From the NCBI GenBank assembly GCA_052117605.1, contig JBQKIT010000020.1: a DNA stretch of 47,866 bases; one strand, given 5' to 3'. Origin of the DNA: CAG-791 sp000431495 (GTDB lineage Bacteria > Bacillota > Clostridia > Lachnospirales > Lachnospiraceae). Position 1 is the stretch's first letter. Each line of letters begins with the position of its first letter. The position numbers and the translations under genes were made by a program. Shown one piece after another: positions 24,050 to 33,310 of the stretch. Below the pieces are notes generated by a model, which saw only the letters and a program-made list of their open reading frames with translations, was not told the origin of the DNA and searched no databases.

Positions 24050-25471
24050 TCAGGAGAGGTGCTCGGAGAGCGTAACCTTTCTCGTGGAGGTGAACTGGTC
24101 GCCGATCAGGCTGCCGTCCTCGTACTCAATTTCGCCGGCCTGGTTGTCGTACGGATCGTCGCGGAAATAGGTCATCGGAGGCGTGAGCTGCTTCTGGAAC
24201 TGCGGGTTCGAGGGCAGGCGGAACGGATCCAGGTTGCCGAAGAAGTGACGCTGTCTCCAGACATCTCCGCTGCGGAAAGCACCTCCGCCGTAGGACGGAT
24301 CCACATAGAGCCAGCCAAACGGTGCAAGATAGACCATTGCCCAGTCATGGCTTCCGGGATCCCCCTCATAGAACTCGTTGCCGGATTCCCAGCGGGCCGG
24401 GATGCCAAGGCAGCGGCAGAGCGTGATGAACATCAGAGCCTGCAGTCCGCAGTCGCCCTTGCGGTTCATGGCTGCGTATTCGCCGAGGTTCTCAATGGTA
24501 AAATAGCTGCGGACGAAGGAGTAGGTCACCTGCGTCGTGATGTATTCATAGATGGCTCTCGCCTTTTCAAGAGGAGTCTCACAGCCCTCCGTGATCTTAA
24601 GCGCAAGATCCTTCATGAAGGGAGTGAAGCGGATGTGAGGCTGCTGCTCGGCAAGATCCTCCGGCTTTACCTCCTCGGCGGGATAAGGCTTGTTCATCTC
24701 AGCGCGGTTTGCGGAAACGGCCTCCTCGGTCCAAAGGTCATGATAAACGCTCTTTACCGTGTACTCGTACTCCACGAAGAAATCGTGATTTTCCCTGATG
24801 TCCTCCTCATAGCAGATGGTGCGCTGCGGAGCATTCTCGTCTGCAAGAATGTAATGATCGGAAGAGGTCTCGAGGATCTTAATATCGGAGACATAGCTGC
24901 AGGCGCAGACAACCGGGATGTAAACCTTGATTTTGCCGGGGCGGAAGGCATCGTCGTCCACGCGGAGCGTGAAACGGATGCGGAAGCGCCAGGAGTCGGA
25001 GCCGTTCTTCTTCATGTCAATGAGAGACTGCCAGAACGTGTTGCCTGGAGCAGATTCGGGTGCCTCCGTGCGCAGAGCGCCGCCCTTTTCCTTGCGGGCT
25101 GCATGCTCGACGTCGTTCCGGAGCGTGCCGGCCGTGCTGTGGATAAAGTGCTCTTTGCCGTTTACGTAAATCCAGTCGATGCGTCCCTTGTCCTGAAGCT
25201 CGCGGAACTGCTCCGGAGTCAGATCCTTGATGACCGTCTTCGCCCTTTCATAGGCTTCTTCGAAGGAATACGGGTAATCCGACGGAAGTCTCTTAAGAAT
25301 CTCACGCTCGACGCGAAGCTTGGCTTTTAAGTTCTCACTGATGTCCTTCTGAAGCCACTGTTCAATCAGACGGGCTTCTCCGTCAAAATCGCCGAATTCC
25401 TTGCGGCTCTCAATGTCGGTAGGAAGTGCTGTGGAAAGCGCCTCCAGGTCGTTGTAGCGAAATGGTTCCAT
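24050..25471 (-). CDS. Cytoplasmic transglutaminase-like (papain-fold) protein
   Basis: This 473-residue protein has a transglutaminase-like core with Cys341 (RKGDCGLQALMF), His375 (PGSHDWAMV) and Asp391 (YVDPSYGG), the full catalytic triad. The first 260 residues hold helices and a beta-rich region with no recognised name. No signal peptide is seen, unlike many secreted relatives. Such domains usually hydrolyse peptide bonds or isopeptides rather than crosslink. AGGAGG precedes ATG 25471. It starts 25 bases after the dipeptidase stop on the same strand, so the two form an operon divergent from the oligopeptide transporter, fitting a role in peptide breakdown. Confidence 0.8.
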   Translation of the reverse strand: MEPFRYNDLEALSTALPTDIESRKEFGDFDGEARLIEQWLQKDISENLKAKLRVEREILKRLPSDYPYSFEEAYERAKTVIKDLTPEQFRELQDKGRIDWIYVNGKEHFIHSTAGTLRNDVEHAARKEKGGALRTEAPESAPGNTFWQSLIDMKKNGSDSWRFRIRFTLRVDDDAFRPGKIKVYIPVVCACSYVSDIKILETSSDHYILADENAPQRTICYEEDIRENHDFFVEYEYTVKSVYHDLWTEEAVSANRAEMNKPYPAEEVKPEDLAEQQPHIRFTPFMKDLALKITEGCETPLEKARAIYEYITTQVTYSFVRSYFTIENLGEYAAMNRKGDCGLQALMFITLCRCLGIPARWESGNEFYEGDPGSHDWAMVYLAPFGWLYVDPSYGGGAFRSGDVWRQRHFFGNLDPFRLPSNPQFQKQLTPPMTYFRDDPYDNQAGEIEYEDGSLIGDQFTSTRKVTLSEHLS

Positions 25472-25496
25472 GATGATCCTCCTGTTTTTGTCAAAA

Positions 25497-26633
25497 TTAC
25501 TTCAGAACTTCATTATATACGCGAAGTACATTTTTATAGAAGATACTTTCGATTTCTTCCTGCGAAAAGCCTTCCTGTTCGAGCCCCTCCGCAAGAAGAG
25601 GAAGTGTATCGGCGGTGCCGTAGTCCAGAAGTCCGCTGATTCCGTCAAAATCGCTTCCGAGGCCAAGGCATTCCCTGCCGCCGACGTTCATGATGTGCCG
25701 CGCGTGTGCCGCGATGGCGGAAAGGCTTTGGCGGGGATCCTTGTCCTTCGGCTCCAGAAATTCCGGGCAGAAGTTCAGGCCTGTGACGCCGCCGTGCTCG
25801 GCGAGCTTCCGGATCATGTCATCCGTCAGGTTGCGCCCGCAGCCGCAGACAGCTCTTGCATTGGAATGACTTGCAACAAAGGGTCCCTTTACGATGCGGC
25901 ATACATCATAAAAGCCGGCATCGGAGAGGTGGGATACGTCCACCAGCATTCCCATATCCTGCATTGCCTCCACGAATTCCACGCCGCGCTTTTTCAGGCC
26001 GTGGTCGTTCACCGGCCGGAAGGCAAAATAATGCTCCTTGTCCGGATGGTTGGGACTTGCGAGCTCGTTCTCGTAATTCCAGGTGAGCGTCATCATGCGG
26101 GCCCCCGCATCGTAGAGCTCCTTCAGGTGCTCGAGAGAGCCCTTGCAGCAGCCGCCCTCTTCAACGGACAAAAGAGCGGACATGCGGCCAGCCTTGTCAT
26201 TTGCGAGGATCTCCCTGGCATTGGTGACCTGGGAAATGAGATCGGAGTTTGCAGCGACCTCCTCCTTGAAAACCTGTACGAGGCAGGAGATGGTGTGCCA
26301 GGGATCCAGATACTCAGGCTCCGAAGCGCTCGCCTCGGAGTTCGATCCGTTTCCGCCGGATGTGGCAGCCGCTGCAGCGGGCACCGCGGAGGTGGAAGCT
26401 CCGGCTGCTGCCCTTGCAGCGTCTGCTTTCTGCGGATCAAAAGGATTCTCCTCGAAATCAGCCCTTCGGTGCAGATCCACGAAAAGTCCCAGGTTCTGGC
26501 ACAGGCAGTCACCCTTTTTCAGCCGCTCCAGATCAATCATGAAGTTGTTCTTCCGCAGCGTCTGGTTCTCCTTCCGGAGTCTGGAATACCAGATTTCGGA
26601 GATGGTATCACAATGCATGTCAATGTATTTCAT
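25497..26633 (-). CDS. Membrane dipeptidase-type (M19) dipeptidase
   Basis: This 378-residue protein belongs to peptidase family M19. Metal ligands appear as His7 and Asp9 (DMHCDT), Glu158 (SVEEGG), His235 (VDVSHL) and His256 (ASHSNAR), with GSDFDGI near the end. M19 enzymes split a wide range of dipeptides, including some with D-residues. A low-complexity Ala/Ser/Gly insert at about residues 72-107 interrupts the N-terminal third and is not typical. GAGGAGG precedes the ATG. It is the first gene of a minus-strand operon, divergent from oppA with 295 bases between, suggesting that imported dipeptides are its substrate. Confidence 0.88.
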   Translation of the reverse strand: MKYIDMHCDTISEIWYSRLRKENQTLRKNNFMIDLERLKKGDCLCQNLGLFVDLHRRADFEENPFDPQKADAARAAAGASTSAVPAAAAATSGGNGSNSEASASEPEYLDPWHTISCLVQVFKEEVAANSDLISQVTNAREILANDKAGRMSALLSVEEGGCCKGSLEHLKELYDAGARMMTLTWNYENELASPNHPDKEHYFAFRPVNDHGLKKRGVEFVEAMQDMGMLVDVSHLSDAGFYDVCRIVKGPFVASHSNARAVCGCGRNLTDDMIRKLAEHGGVTGLNFCPEFLEPKDKDPRQSLSAIAAHARHIMNVGGRECLGLGSDFDGISGLLDYGTADTLPLLAEGLEQEGFSQEEIESIFYKNVLRVYNEVLK

Positions 26634-26708
26634 ACCGACGTCCTCCTCTAACTATATTAAGGTAAAACATTTGCATCATTGTATCACCGGATGCAATCCG
26701 GCGAAATG

Positions 26709-26784
26709 TGTTTCCGATACGATTTCCGTACCGGAAACATAAGGTGTTCTCTATGCCATACCGGGAAGGCAGGGTGTTTTCTAT
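26709..26784 (+). promoter_or_regulatory. Candidate operators upstream of oppA
   Basis: An 8-bp inverted repeat (TGTTTCCG at 26709-26716, CGGAAACA at 26732-26739) is followed by two direct copies of GGTGTTYTCTAT at 26743-26754 and 26773-26784, 30 bases apart. The second copy runs into the -35 box. The spacing of about three helical turns suits a dimeric regulator binding. Confidence 0.4.
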
Positions 26785-26812
26785 TGACAGATGAGCAGTC
26801 AGGCTGTACTAT
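26784..26812 (+). promoter_or_regulatory. Promoter of the oligopeptide transporter operon
   Basis: TTGACA at 26784-26789 and TACTAT at 26807-26812 are separated by 17 bases. The predicted leader to the oppA ATG at 26929 is about 110 bases. Confidence 0.65.
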
Positions 26813-26928
26813 CGTATACAATTATACAGAAAGCACCTCGCCTGTTTTTCCGCATCCGGCAGTGTCTGCCGCAGGCGGTTTCCGGCTTGAGGAGGAAGGT
26901 CTTTTTGCAGAAAAAGGAGGAAATAGTT

Positions 26929-28872
26929 ATGAAGAAAACCGGCAGGATTCTTGCGGGCCTTTTGACGGGTGTGATGGCACTGTCACTGGCAGCCTGCGGC
27001 AGCGGCTCGTCTGGCTCATCCGGCAGCGGAGAGAACGGAGAAAAGACAACGTACCGATCCCTCTATTCCGGAGAAGTACAGACTCTGAACTATCTGACCA
27101 CGAGTACTACCAATGATTACGCGATCAGCGCGAATATCATCGACTGCCTTGTGGACTATGATCAGTACGGAAACATTACTCCCGGCCTTGCAGAAAGCTG
27201 GGAATCCAATGACGATATGACCGAGTGGACCTTCCACATCCGTAAGGGCGTGAAGTGGGTCGACAACAACGGCAAGGAAATGGCTGATGTTACGGCAAAC
27301 GACTGGGTTGCGGCAGCACGCTACGTAAACGATGCGGCGCATGAGTCCGACAACCAGTATATGTATGACACCGGCGCCGTGGTTCACAATGCGCAGGCGT
27401 ATTACGATTACACCGCTTATATGCTGGCAAGCGAGAACGGGACGAAGGATACGGATGCAGACGGCGAGAAGCTTGAGCCTGTGGATCCGGTAAGCGCAGA
27501 GGACATCGGCGTGGAAGCTCCCGATGACTACACGCTGGTTTACAAGCTGGATGCTCCCTGCTCCTTCTTCACGAGCATCGTTTCCTACACCTCCTATATG
27601 CCGGTCTCTCAGGCATGCCTGGATGAGTACGGCGATTCCTTTGGCCTTGATAATGAGAGTCTCTGGTACAACGGAGCCTTCGTTCTTTCCACCTATGAGC
27701 CTCAGGAGAAGCATGTTCTGACCAAGAACGCATCCTACTGGGACAAGGATCACGTTTATCTGGACGAGGTGGTTTCTACCTATAATGCAGATGCATCCAG
27801 TGTAGAAGCCAACATGTACAAGAACGGCGAGATCGATTATGCATCGATCAGCGCAGACCTTCTGGATTCCTGGCTGAAGGATGACGCTGTTAAGGATCAG
27901 GTTCACGGCTCCAGACCGAACAACTCCTTCAGCTATTTCTTCTGCTTCAACTTCGATCCGCAGTTTGACGCGCAGTACGAGCCGGAGAACTGGAAGCTCG
28001 CAGTCAACAACGAGAACTTCCGCAAGGCTATGATGGCTTCTATGGACCGCATCAAGGCACTGACGGTTTCTGAGCCCTACAATCCGGAATCTCTTCTGAA
28101 CAACACCGTAACTCCTGCAAACTTCGCAGCAGCTGCCGGCAAGGATTACACACAGTACGATGCCCTGAAGGACATCACAAACGGCGACAGCTTCGATGCC
28201 GCAAAGGCAGTGGAGTATCGCGACAAGGCGAAGGAAGAGCTTGAGAAGGAAGGCTGCACCTTCCCTGTCAAGGTTCTGATGCCCTACAACCCCTCTGTCA
28301 CCAACTGGGACAAGGAATGCCAGGTTCTTGAGCAGCAGATGGAAAGTGTTCTCGGAACGGACTTTATTGATATCATCGTTCAGGCTGGTCCTGAGACCGG
28401 CTTCCTCTCTGCAGTACGCCGCAGCGGTGCCTATGCCTTTATGAAGTGTAACTGGGGTGCGGACTATGCAGATCCTCAGACCTGGGCAGAGCCGTTTACG
28501 GAAGGCAGCGGCTACAACTTCTGGGATATCTCCGAGGATGAAGGAACACAGGCAATCTATCAGGAGTGGACCGACAAGGTAACCGAGGCAGAGGCAATCT
28601 GCACCGATGACGAGGCCCGCTACAATACGTTTGCAGAGGCGGAGAAGCTCCTGATCGATCACGCAATCATTGTTCCTTTTGAGATTTCGAACGGCGGCTA
28701 TACCGCTTCCAAGGTCAATCCTCTGGAAGGAGAGTTTGCTCCTTACGGCGTAGCGCTTCAGAGATATAAGTTCCAGCATCTCGGCGAGAAATCCATGAGC
28801 ATGGACGAGTTCAATGCAGCACTTGCTGAGTGGGAAGAAGCAAGAGCGAAGGCTCTGGAGAGCGCGGAGTAA
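26929..28872 (+). CDS. Oligopeptide ABC transporter substrate-binding lipoprotein
   Basis: This 647-residue protein begins with a lipoprotein signal: positive start, hydrophobic core and lipobox LAAC, with Cys23. A Gly/Ser linker follows, then an OppA-type family 5 binding fold with the typical EVQTLNYL, GLAESWE and VKWVDNNGKEM... segments. It would sit anchored outside the membrane and deliver peptides to the permeases encoded downstream. AAAAAGGAGG precedes ATG 26929; an upstream in-frame ATG at 26791 lies at the promoter and is rejected. Acidic composition is usual for such proteins. The precise ligand is not predictable. Confidence 0.92.
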   Translation: MKKTGRILAGLLTGVMALSLAACGSGSSGSSGSGENGEKTTYRSLYSGEVQTLNYLTTSTTNDYAISANIIDCLVDYDQYGNITPGLAESWESNDDMTEWTFHIRKGVKWVDNNGKEMADVTANDWVAAARYVNDAAHESDNQYMYDTGAVVHNAQAYYDYTAYMLASENGTKDTDADGEKLEPVDPVSAEDIGVEAPDDYTLVYKLDAPCSFFTSIVSYTSYMPVSQACLDEYGDSFGLDNESLWYNGAFVLSTYEPQEKHVLTKNASYWDKDHVYLDEVVSTYNADASSVEANMYKNGEIDYASISADLLDSWLKDDAVKDQVHGSRPNNSFSYFFCFNFDPQFDAQYEPENWKLAVNNENFRKAMMASMDRIKALTVSEPYNPESLLNNTVTPANFAAAAGKDYTQYDALKDITNGDSFDAAKAVEYRDKAKEELEKEGCTFPVKVLMPYNPSVTNWDKECQVLEQQMESVLGTDFIDIIVQAGPETGFLSAVRRSGAYAFMKCNWGADYADPQTWAEPFTEGSGYNFWDISEDEGTQAIYQEWTDKVTEAEAICTDDEARYNTFAEAEKLLIDHAIIVPFEISNGGYTASKVNPLEGEFAPYGVALQRYKFQHLGEKSMSMDEFNAALAEWEEARAKALESAE

Positions 28873-28957
28873 CCCTGGCACCGGAATCAAAACAGACATA
28901 TTTTTATTGCAATCACGTTTCAAGAAAGGCATTATTAATGTAATGCGTCAAATCAAT

Positions 28958-28987
28958 CCGGCAGGCGCCTAACGCACCTGCCGGTTT
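28958..28987 (+). terminator. Attenuator-like hairpin between oppA and oppB
   Basis: CCGGCAGG at 28958-28965 pairs with CCTGCCGG at 28977-28984, followed by only TTTA. It lies 86 bases after the oppA stop. A weak terminator here would let the binding protein be made in excess over the permeases. The rest of the 230-base gap shows no gene. Confidence 0.5.
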
Positions 28988-29102
28988 ACGTGCATACTGC
29001 AGTGCGAAAATCCTTCAGAAGAAATCCCGTGCGGAAGCGCAATGGGAGCATTCAACGGGACAGCACAGCGGAAATCCAAAGGCACGTAACAGGAGGTACC
29101 CC

Positions 29103-30056
29103 TTGGGTAAATACATTCTCAAACGACTGGTGCACTCACTCATCACCTTGTGTATCGTCATCACCATTGTCTTGCTTTTGCTCCGCAAAATGCCGATCGA
29201 GGGATATTTTAACAACTATGAGAAGATGTCCCAGACACAGATCAATGTCACGCTGCAGAAGCTCGGACTGAAGGATCCGGCACCGGTTCAGGTCGCGAAG
29301 TATTTCGGCCAGCTTGCAAAGGGAGACCTCGGCACTTCCAACAAATACCGCGACGGATACCCGATCGCGAAGATCATTGCGAAGAAGGCGCCGATCTCCA
29401 TAGAGATGGGTCTTCTTTCGGAGGTGATTGCGCTGGCGGTCGGACTTCCTCTCGGAATTGCGATGGCGAAGTCCACGAGAAGCCGGTGGAAGCTGTGGGA
29501 TAAATTCGGAACGGTGCTCATCGTCATTGTTCAGGCGGTACCGTCCGCGGTTTATCATCTGCTGATTCAGCTCTACGGCAGCGAGCTGTTCGGTGTTTCC
29601 ATGCTGTTTGATACGGACAACTGGGTCACCTGGATTCTTCCGGTATTCTCGCTGTCTCTTGGCAACATCGTGTACTATGCGATGTGGCTTCGCCGCTACA
29701 TGGTGGATGAGGCCAATAAGGACTACATCCGTCTGGCAAGAGCAAAGGGCGTTCCGGAGGGCAAGATCAGCCGCGTTCATATTTTCCGCAACGCATTTGT
29801 TCCGCTGGTTCAGTACATCCCGAACTCGATTCTGTTCACCCTGATGGGCTCCCTGTACGTAGAGTCCCTGTATTCCATTCCGGGAATGGGCGGACTTCTG
29901 GTTCAGGTGATTAAGATTCAGGACAACACGATGGTGCAGGCGCTGGTAGTCATCTACGCGGCCATCTCTGTCGTTGGCCTTCTTCTGGGTGATGTGCTCA
30001 TGGCACTGGTGGATCCCAGAATCAGCTTTACGAAAAAGGAGGGCTCCAGAGCATGA
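29103..30056 (+). CDS. Oligopeptide ABC transporter permease (OppB-like)
   Basis: This 317-residue membrane protein has an N-terminal helix after MGKYILKRL, a periplasmic-side loop, then five or more helices. The binding-protein-dependent permease EAA-like loop (YIRLARAKGVPEGKISRVHIFRNA) contacts the ATPases. It starts with TTG at 29103, supported by AGGAGG six bases upstream; no better ATG exists. It overlaps the next permease gene by four bases (ATGA). Confidence 0.9.
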   Translation: MGKYILKRLVHSLITLCIVITIVLLLLRKMPIEGYFNNYEKMSQTQINVTLQKLGLKDPAPVQVAKYFGQLAKGDLGTSNKYRDGYPIAKIIAKKAPISIEMGLLSEVIALAVGLPLGIAMAKSTRSRWKLWDKFGTVLIVIVQAVPSAVYHLLIQLYGSELFGVSMLFDTDNWVTWILPVFSLSLGNIVYYAMWLRRYMVDEANKDYIRLARAKGVPEGKISRVHIFRNAFVPLVQYIPNSILFTLMGSLYVESLYSIPGMGGLLVQVIKIQDNTMVQALVVIYAAISVVGLLLGDVLMALVDPRISFTKKEGSRA

Positions 30057-31084
30057 CCATTCGAGGAGAGAAAGAAAAACAGCTGGAGAATGCGATCACA
30101 GCCGATCTGAAGAAGAAGCTGACTCCCTACGAGAGCTACCGGGAGCTTCCGGAGGAGGAGCTGTTTGCAGAGGCAGCAGCAGACGAATCCGATGCAGAGC
30201 GCGGCGGCTATTCCAATTATTCCTACTGGAAGGCAACGCTTCGTGCGTTCTTCAAGAACAAGGTGGCGGTGTTCTTCCTGATCGTCATCATTGCGGTTCT
30301 TGCGTTTACGTTTGTTCAGCCCCTTCTGCCGAATCAGAAGAGTCCGAAGACCATCTACAACGATCCGCAGACGGGCATTCAGATCATCAACCATCAGCCG
30401 GGCTCCGAGTTCTGGTTCGGTACGAACTCCATCGGACAGGACCTCTGGGCAAGAACCTGGGCAGGAACAAGAACATCGCTCGGCATCGGCTTTGCCGTTG
30501 CTGCGTTTGAAGCCTGCTTCGGCACTCTGATCGGTCTTCTTTGGGGCTATGTGCGAAAGCTGGATACGTTTTTCACGGAGCTATACAACATCTTCGATAA
30601 CGTTCCGCAGACACTGGTGCTGATCCTGATTTCCTATATCATGAATCCGGGCATCGGAACGATTATTTTCGCACTGTGTCTGACGGGCTGGCTGTCGATG
30701 GCTCGCTTTATCCGGAACATGGTTGTGATCATCCGTGACCGGGATTACAACCTGGCGTCCAGGTGCCTTGGCACAACGACGGGAAGAATTGTCACGAAGA
30801 ACCTGCTTCCGTATCTGGTATCGGTCATCGCGCTTCGCATTTCCCTTGCGATCCCCGCGGCGATCGGAAATGAGGTTTTCGTAACCTATATCGGAATCGG
30901 CCTTCCGACCGACATTCCGTCTCTTGGAAACCTGGTTCAGGCAGGGCGTCTTTTGATGAGCCAGCCGGAGCTTCGGTACCAGCTCCTGTTCCCGACAGCG
31001 ATTCTGGCGGTGATTACGATTTCTCTCTACATCGTCGGCAACGCGTTTGCGGATGCAGCGGATCCGAAGAATCACATGAACTGA
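30053..31084 (+). CDS. Oligopeptide ABC transporter permease (OppC-like)
   Basis: This 343-residue permease has a long polar N-terminus of about 70 residues, then six membrane helices. An OppC-type extracellular segment (GSEFWFGTNSIGQDLWART) and the EAA loop (DYNLASRCLGTTTGRIVTKN) are present. It pairs with the OppB-like protein to form the channel. Start overlaps the oppB stop as ATGA, implying coupling. The acidic, charged N-terminal tail is longer than in enteric OppC. Confidence 0.9.
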   Translation: MTIRGEKEKQLENAITADLKKKLTPYESYRELPEEELFAEAAADESDAERGGYSNYSYWKATLRAFFKNKVAVFFLIVIIAVLAFTFVQPLLPNQKSPKTIYNDPQTGIQIINHQPGSEFWFGTNSIGQDLWARTWAGTRTSLGIGFAVAAFEACFGTLIGLLWGYVRKLDTFFTELYNIFDNVPQTLVLILISYIMNPGIGTIIFALCLTGWLSMARFIRNMVVIIRDRDYNLASRCLGTTTGRIVTKNLLPYLVSVIALRISLAIPAAIGNEVFVTYIGIGLPTDIPSLGNLVQAGRLLMSQPELRYQLLFPTAILAVITISLYIVGNAFADAADPKNHMN

Positions 31085-31100
31085 GGAAGGGAGGACGAAC

Positions 31101-32255
31101 ATGAGCGATACAAACAGAGAAGTCCTTCTTTCTGTAAAGAATCTGGATTTCAAATTTACTCTCCGCGGTCAGGTGCTGCATGCACTTCGCGGAATTTCAC
31201 TGGATGTTTATAAGGGCGAGAGCCTTGCCATTGTCGGCGAGTCGGGCTCCGGAAAGTCGGTTTTCGTGTCGACTCTGATGGGCTTGAATGCGGCAAACGG
31301 CAGGATCACCGGCGGCAGCATTTCCTACGACGGCTGGGAGCTGACAAGGCTTCACACCAATGAGGACTGGAGACAGATCCGCGGTAGGAAGATCGCAATG
31401 GTCATGCAGGATCCGATGACCTCACTGAACCCGCTGAAGACCATCGGCTACCAGATTCAGGAAGCCGTGGAGCTTCACCAGAACCTGCACGGCGAGGAAG
31501 CAAAGAAGGCAGTTTATGAGCTTCTGACCGATGTCGGCATCAGCGACCCGGAGCGCCGCTACAAGCAGTATCCGCATGAGTTCTCCGGCGGCATGCGCCA
31601 GAGAGTTGTCATTGCGATCGCGGTTGCCTGCAAGCCGGAAATTCTCATCTGCGACGAGCCGACGACAGCGTTGGATGTTACCATTCAGGCTCAGATCCTC
31701 GGTATCCTCAAGGAGATGAAGGCAAAGTACGATCTGACCACCATTTACATCACGCATGACCTTGGCGTGGTGGCGAACGTTGCGGACCGCATTGCGGTTA
31801 TGTATGCAGGTGATTTTGTCGAGATCGGAAGCTGCAACGAGGTCTTCTACGATCCGAGACACCCTTATACCTGGGCGCTTCTGTCGAGCCTTCCGCAGCT
31901 TGGCGTGAAGGGGCAGGATCTGTATACCATCGTCGGAACGCCTCCGAACCTGTTCAAGGAGGTGCACGGGGATGCCTTTGCGGCACGAAATCCGCACCCT
32001 CTGAAGATTGATTTTGTAAAGAGACCTCCGATGTTCCAGGTGACACCGACGCATATGGCAAGAACCTGGCTTCTGGATCCGAGAGCCCCGCAGATTGCTC
32101 CGCCGGAGCACATCCGCGTTCTGCAGGAGAAGGGAAAGGCCCTCGGCCTTTCGGCTCCCCTGAGGGGCGTTCCGGTTCCGGGAACGGAAGAAGGCAGCTC
32201 TGTTGAGACCGGGTCTGCCGATATGTCACAGAAAGGAGCGTCCGCAGATGACTGA
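31101..32255 (+). CDS. Oligopeptide ABC transporter ATPase (OppD-like)
   Basis: This 384-residue ATPase has Walker A GESGSGKS, the signature FSGGMRQR and Walker B ILICDEPTTALD. The OppD-type C-terminal domain follows, with HPYTWALLSSLPQL. OppD proteins often bind a [4Fe-4S] cluster through C-terminal cysteines, but here that region lacks cysteines. A Ser/Gly-rich tail of about 30 residues ends the protein. AGGGAGG precedes the ATG. It overlaps oppF by eight bases. Confidence 0.92.
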   Translation: MSDTNREVLLSVKNLDFKFTLRGQVLHALRGISLDVYKGESLAIVGESGSGKSVFVSTLMGLNAANGRITGGSISYDGWELTRLHTNEDWRQIRGRKIAMVMQDPMTSLNPLKTIGYQIQEAVELHQNLHGEEAKKAVYELLTDVGISDPERRYKQYPHEFSGGMRQRVVIAIAVACKPEILICDEPTTALDVTIQAQILGILKEMKAKYDLTTIYITHDLGVVANVADRIAVMYAGDFVEIGSCNEVFYDPRHPYTWALLSSLPQLGVKGQDLYTIVGTPPNLFKEVHGDAFAARNPHPLKIDFVKRPPMFQVTPTHMARTWLLDPRAPQIAPPEHIRVLQEKGKALGLSAPLRGVPVPGTEEGSSVETGSADMSQKGASADD

Positions 32256-33186
32256 GAGGAAGAAACTGGTTGAAGTGGACCACATCAAGGTCCAGTTCGG
32301 CTCCAAGCGGCACCCCTTTACCGCAGTGGATCATGTCAGCTTTGATATTTACGAGGGAGAGACCTTCGGCCTTGTCGGAGAATCCGGCTCGGGGAAAACA
32401 ACGATCGGCCGTTCCATCATCCGGATCAATCCGGTGACGGAGGGCGAGATTCGTTTTAACGGAAAGAGAATTTCCGGAAAGCTGACGAGGGAGGAGGATC
32501 ATCAGGTCACCAGGGACATTCAGATGATTTTCCAGGATCCGATGAGCTCTTTGAATGAGCGCGCGAAGGTCGGATACATCGTTGCAGAGGGACTGTATTC
32601 ACCGGGTCATCATCTGACCGAGGAGGAGCGGCAGGAGAAGGTTGACCGTGCACTTTCCGACGTCGGACTTCTTCCGGAGTTTGCAAGCCGCTTCCCGCAT
32701 GAATTTTCCGGCGGTCAGAGACAGAGAATCGGTATTGCAAGAGCCCTTGTCATGGATCCGAAGTTCATCGTGGCGGATGAGCCGATCTCCGCGTTGGACG
32801 TCTCCATCCGTGCGCAGGTTCTGAACCTGATGTCGCACCTCCAGAAGGAGCGCGGACTGACCTATCTGTTCATTGCACATGATTTGTCCGTGGTCCGCTT
32901 CATCTGCGATCGCATTGCCGTCATTCACAAGGGCCGGATCGTAGAGCTTGCGGAGTCGGAGGAGCTGTTCCGTCATCCGCTGCATCCTTATACGAAGGCA
33001 CTTCTGTCGGCCATCCCTCAGCCGGATCCGGAAGAGGAGAAGAACAAGAAGCTGATCGTGTACGATCCTTCCATGCACGACTATTCGACGGACAAGCCGG
33101 TGTGGAGCGAAATCCTGCCGGGACACTTTATTCTGGCAAATGAGAAGGAGCTTGCGGATTACCGCAAGGAGCTGGAGCAAAATTAA
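32248..33186 (+). CDS. Oligopeptide ABC transporter ATPase (OppF-like)
   Basis: This 312-residue ATPase has Walker A GESGSGKTT, the signature FSGGQRQR and Walker B FIVADEPISALD, followed by the oligopeptide-type C-terminal HPLHPYTKALLSAIP. ATG 32248 after AAAGGAG is chosen over the in-frame ATG at 32203, which lies inside oppD. With the OppD-like protein it forms the ATPase pair of the transporter. A strong terminator follows, ending the operon. Confidence 0.92.
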   Translation: MTERKKLVEVDHIKVQFGSKRHPFTAVDHVSFDIYEGETFGLVGESGSGKTTIGRSIIRINPVTEGEIRFNGKRISGKLTREEDHQVTRDIQMIFQDPMSSLNERAKVGYIVAEGLYSPGHHLTEEERQEKVDRALSDVGLLPEFASRFPHEFSGGQRQRIGIARALVMDPKFIVADEPISALDVSIRAQVLNLMSHLQKERGLTYLFIAHDLSVVRFICDRIAVIHKGRIVELAESEELFRHPLHPYTKALLSAIPQPDPEEEKNKKLIVYDPSMHDYSTDKPVWSEILPGHFILANEKELADYRKELEQN

Positions 33187-33229
33187 TCCATTCAGATTAC
33201 AGATTAAAATGGCTGACAGCCCAAGGATG

Positions 33230-33274
33230 AGCTGCAGGCGAAATCCCGGAGTGGATTTTCGCCTGCAGCTTTAT
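33230..33274 (+). terminator. Terminator of the opp operon
   Basis: AGCTGCAGGCGAAA starting at 33230 pairs with TTTTCGCCTGCAGCT ending at 33270, followed by TTAT. TATAAT at 33276-33281 directly after it may serve the next gene. Confidence 0.75.
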
Positions 33275-33310
33275 GTATAATCGACAGTATGAAAAAGGAG
33301 ATTCCGTATT

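Noticed and set aside
23966..25330. 454-codon plus-strand ORF opposite the transglutaminase-like gene
   Set aside because: Shadow frame; the opposite strand has the catalytic triad and a good ribosome site. A plus-strand ORF opposite the dipeptidase (25470-26651) was rejected for the same reason.
27016..28932. 638-codon minus-strand ORF opposite oppA
   Set aside because: Antisense to a well-supported lipoprotein gene and without any recognisable domain.
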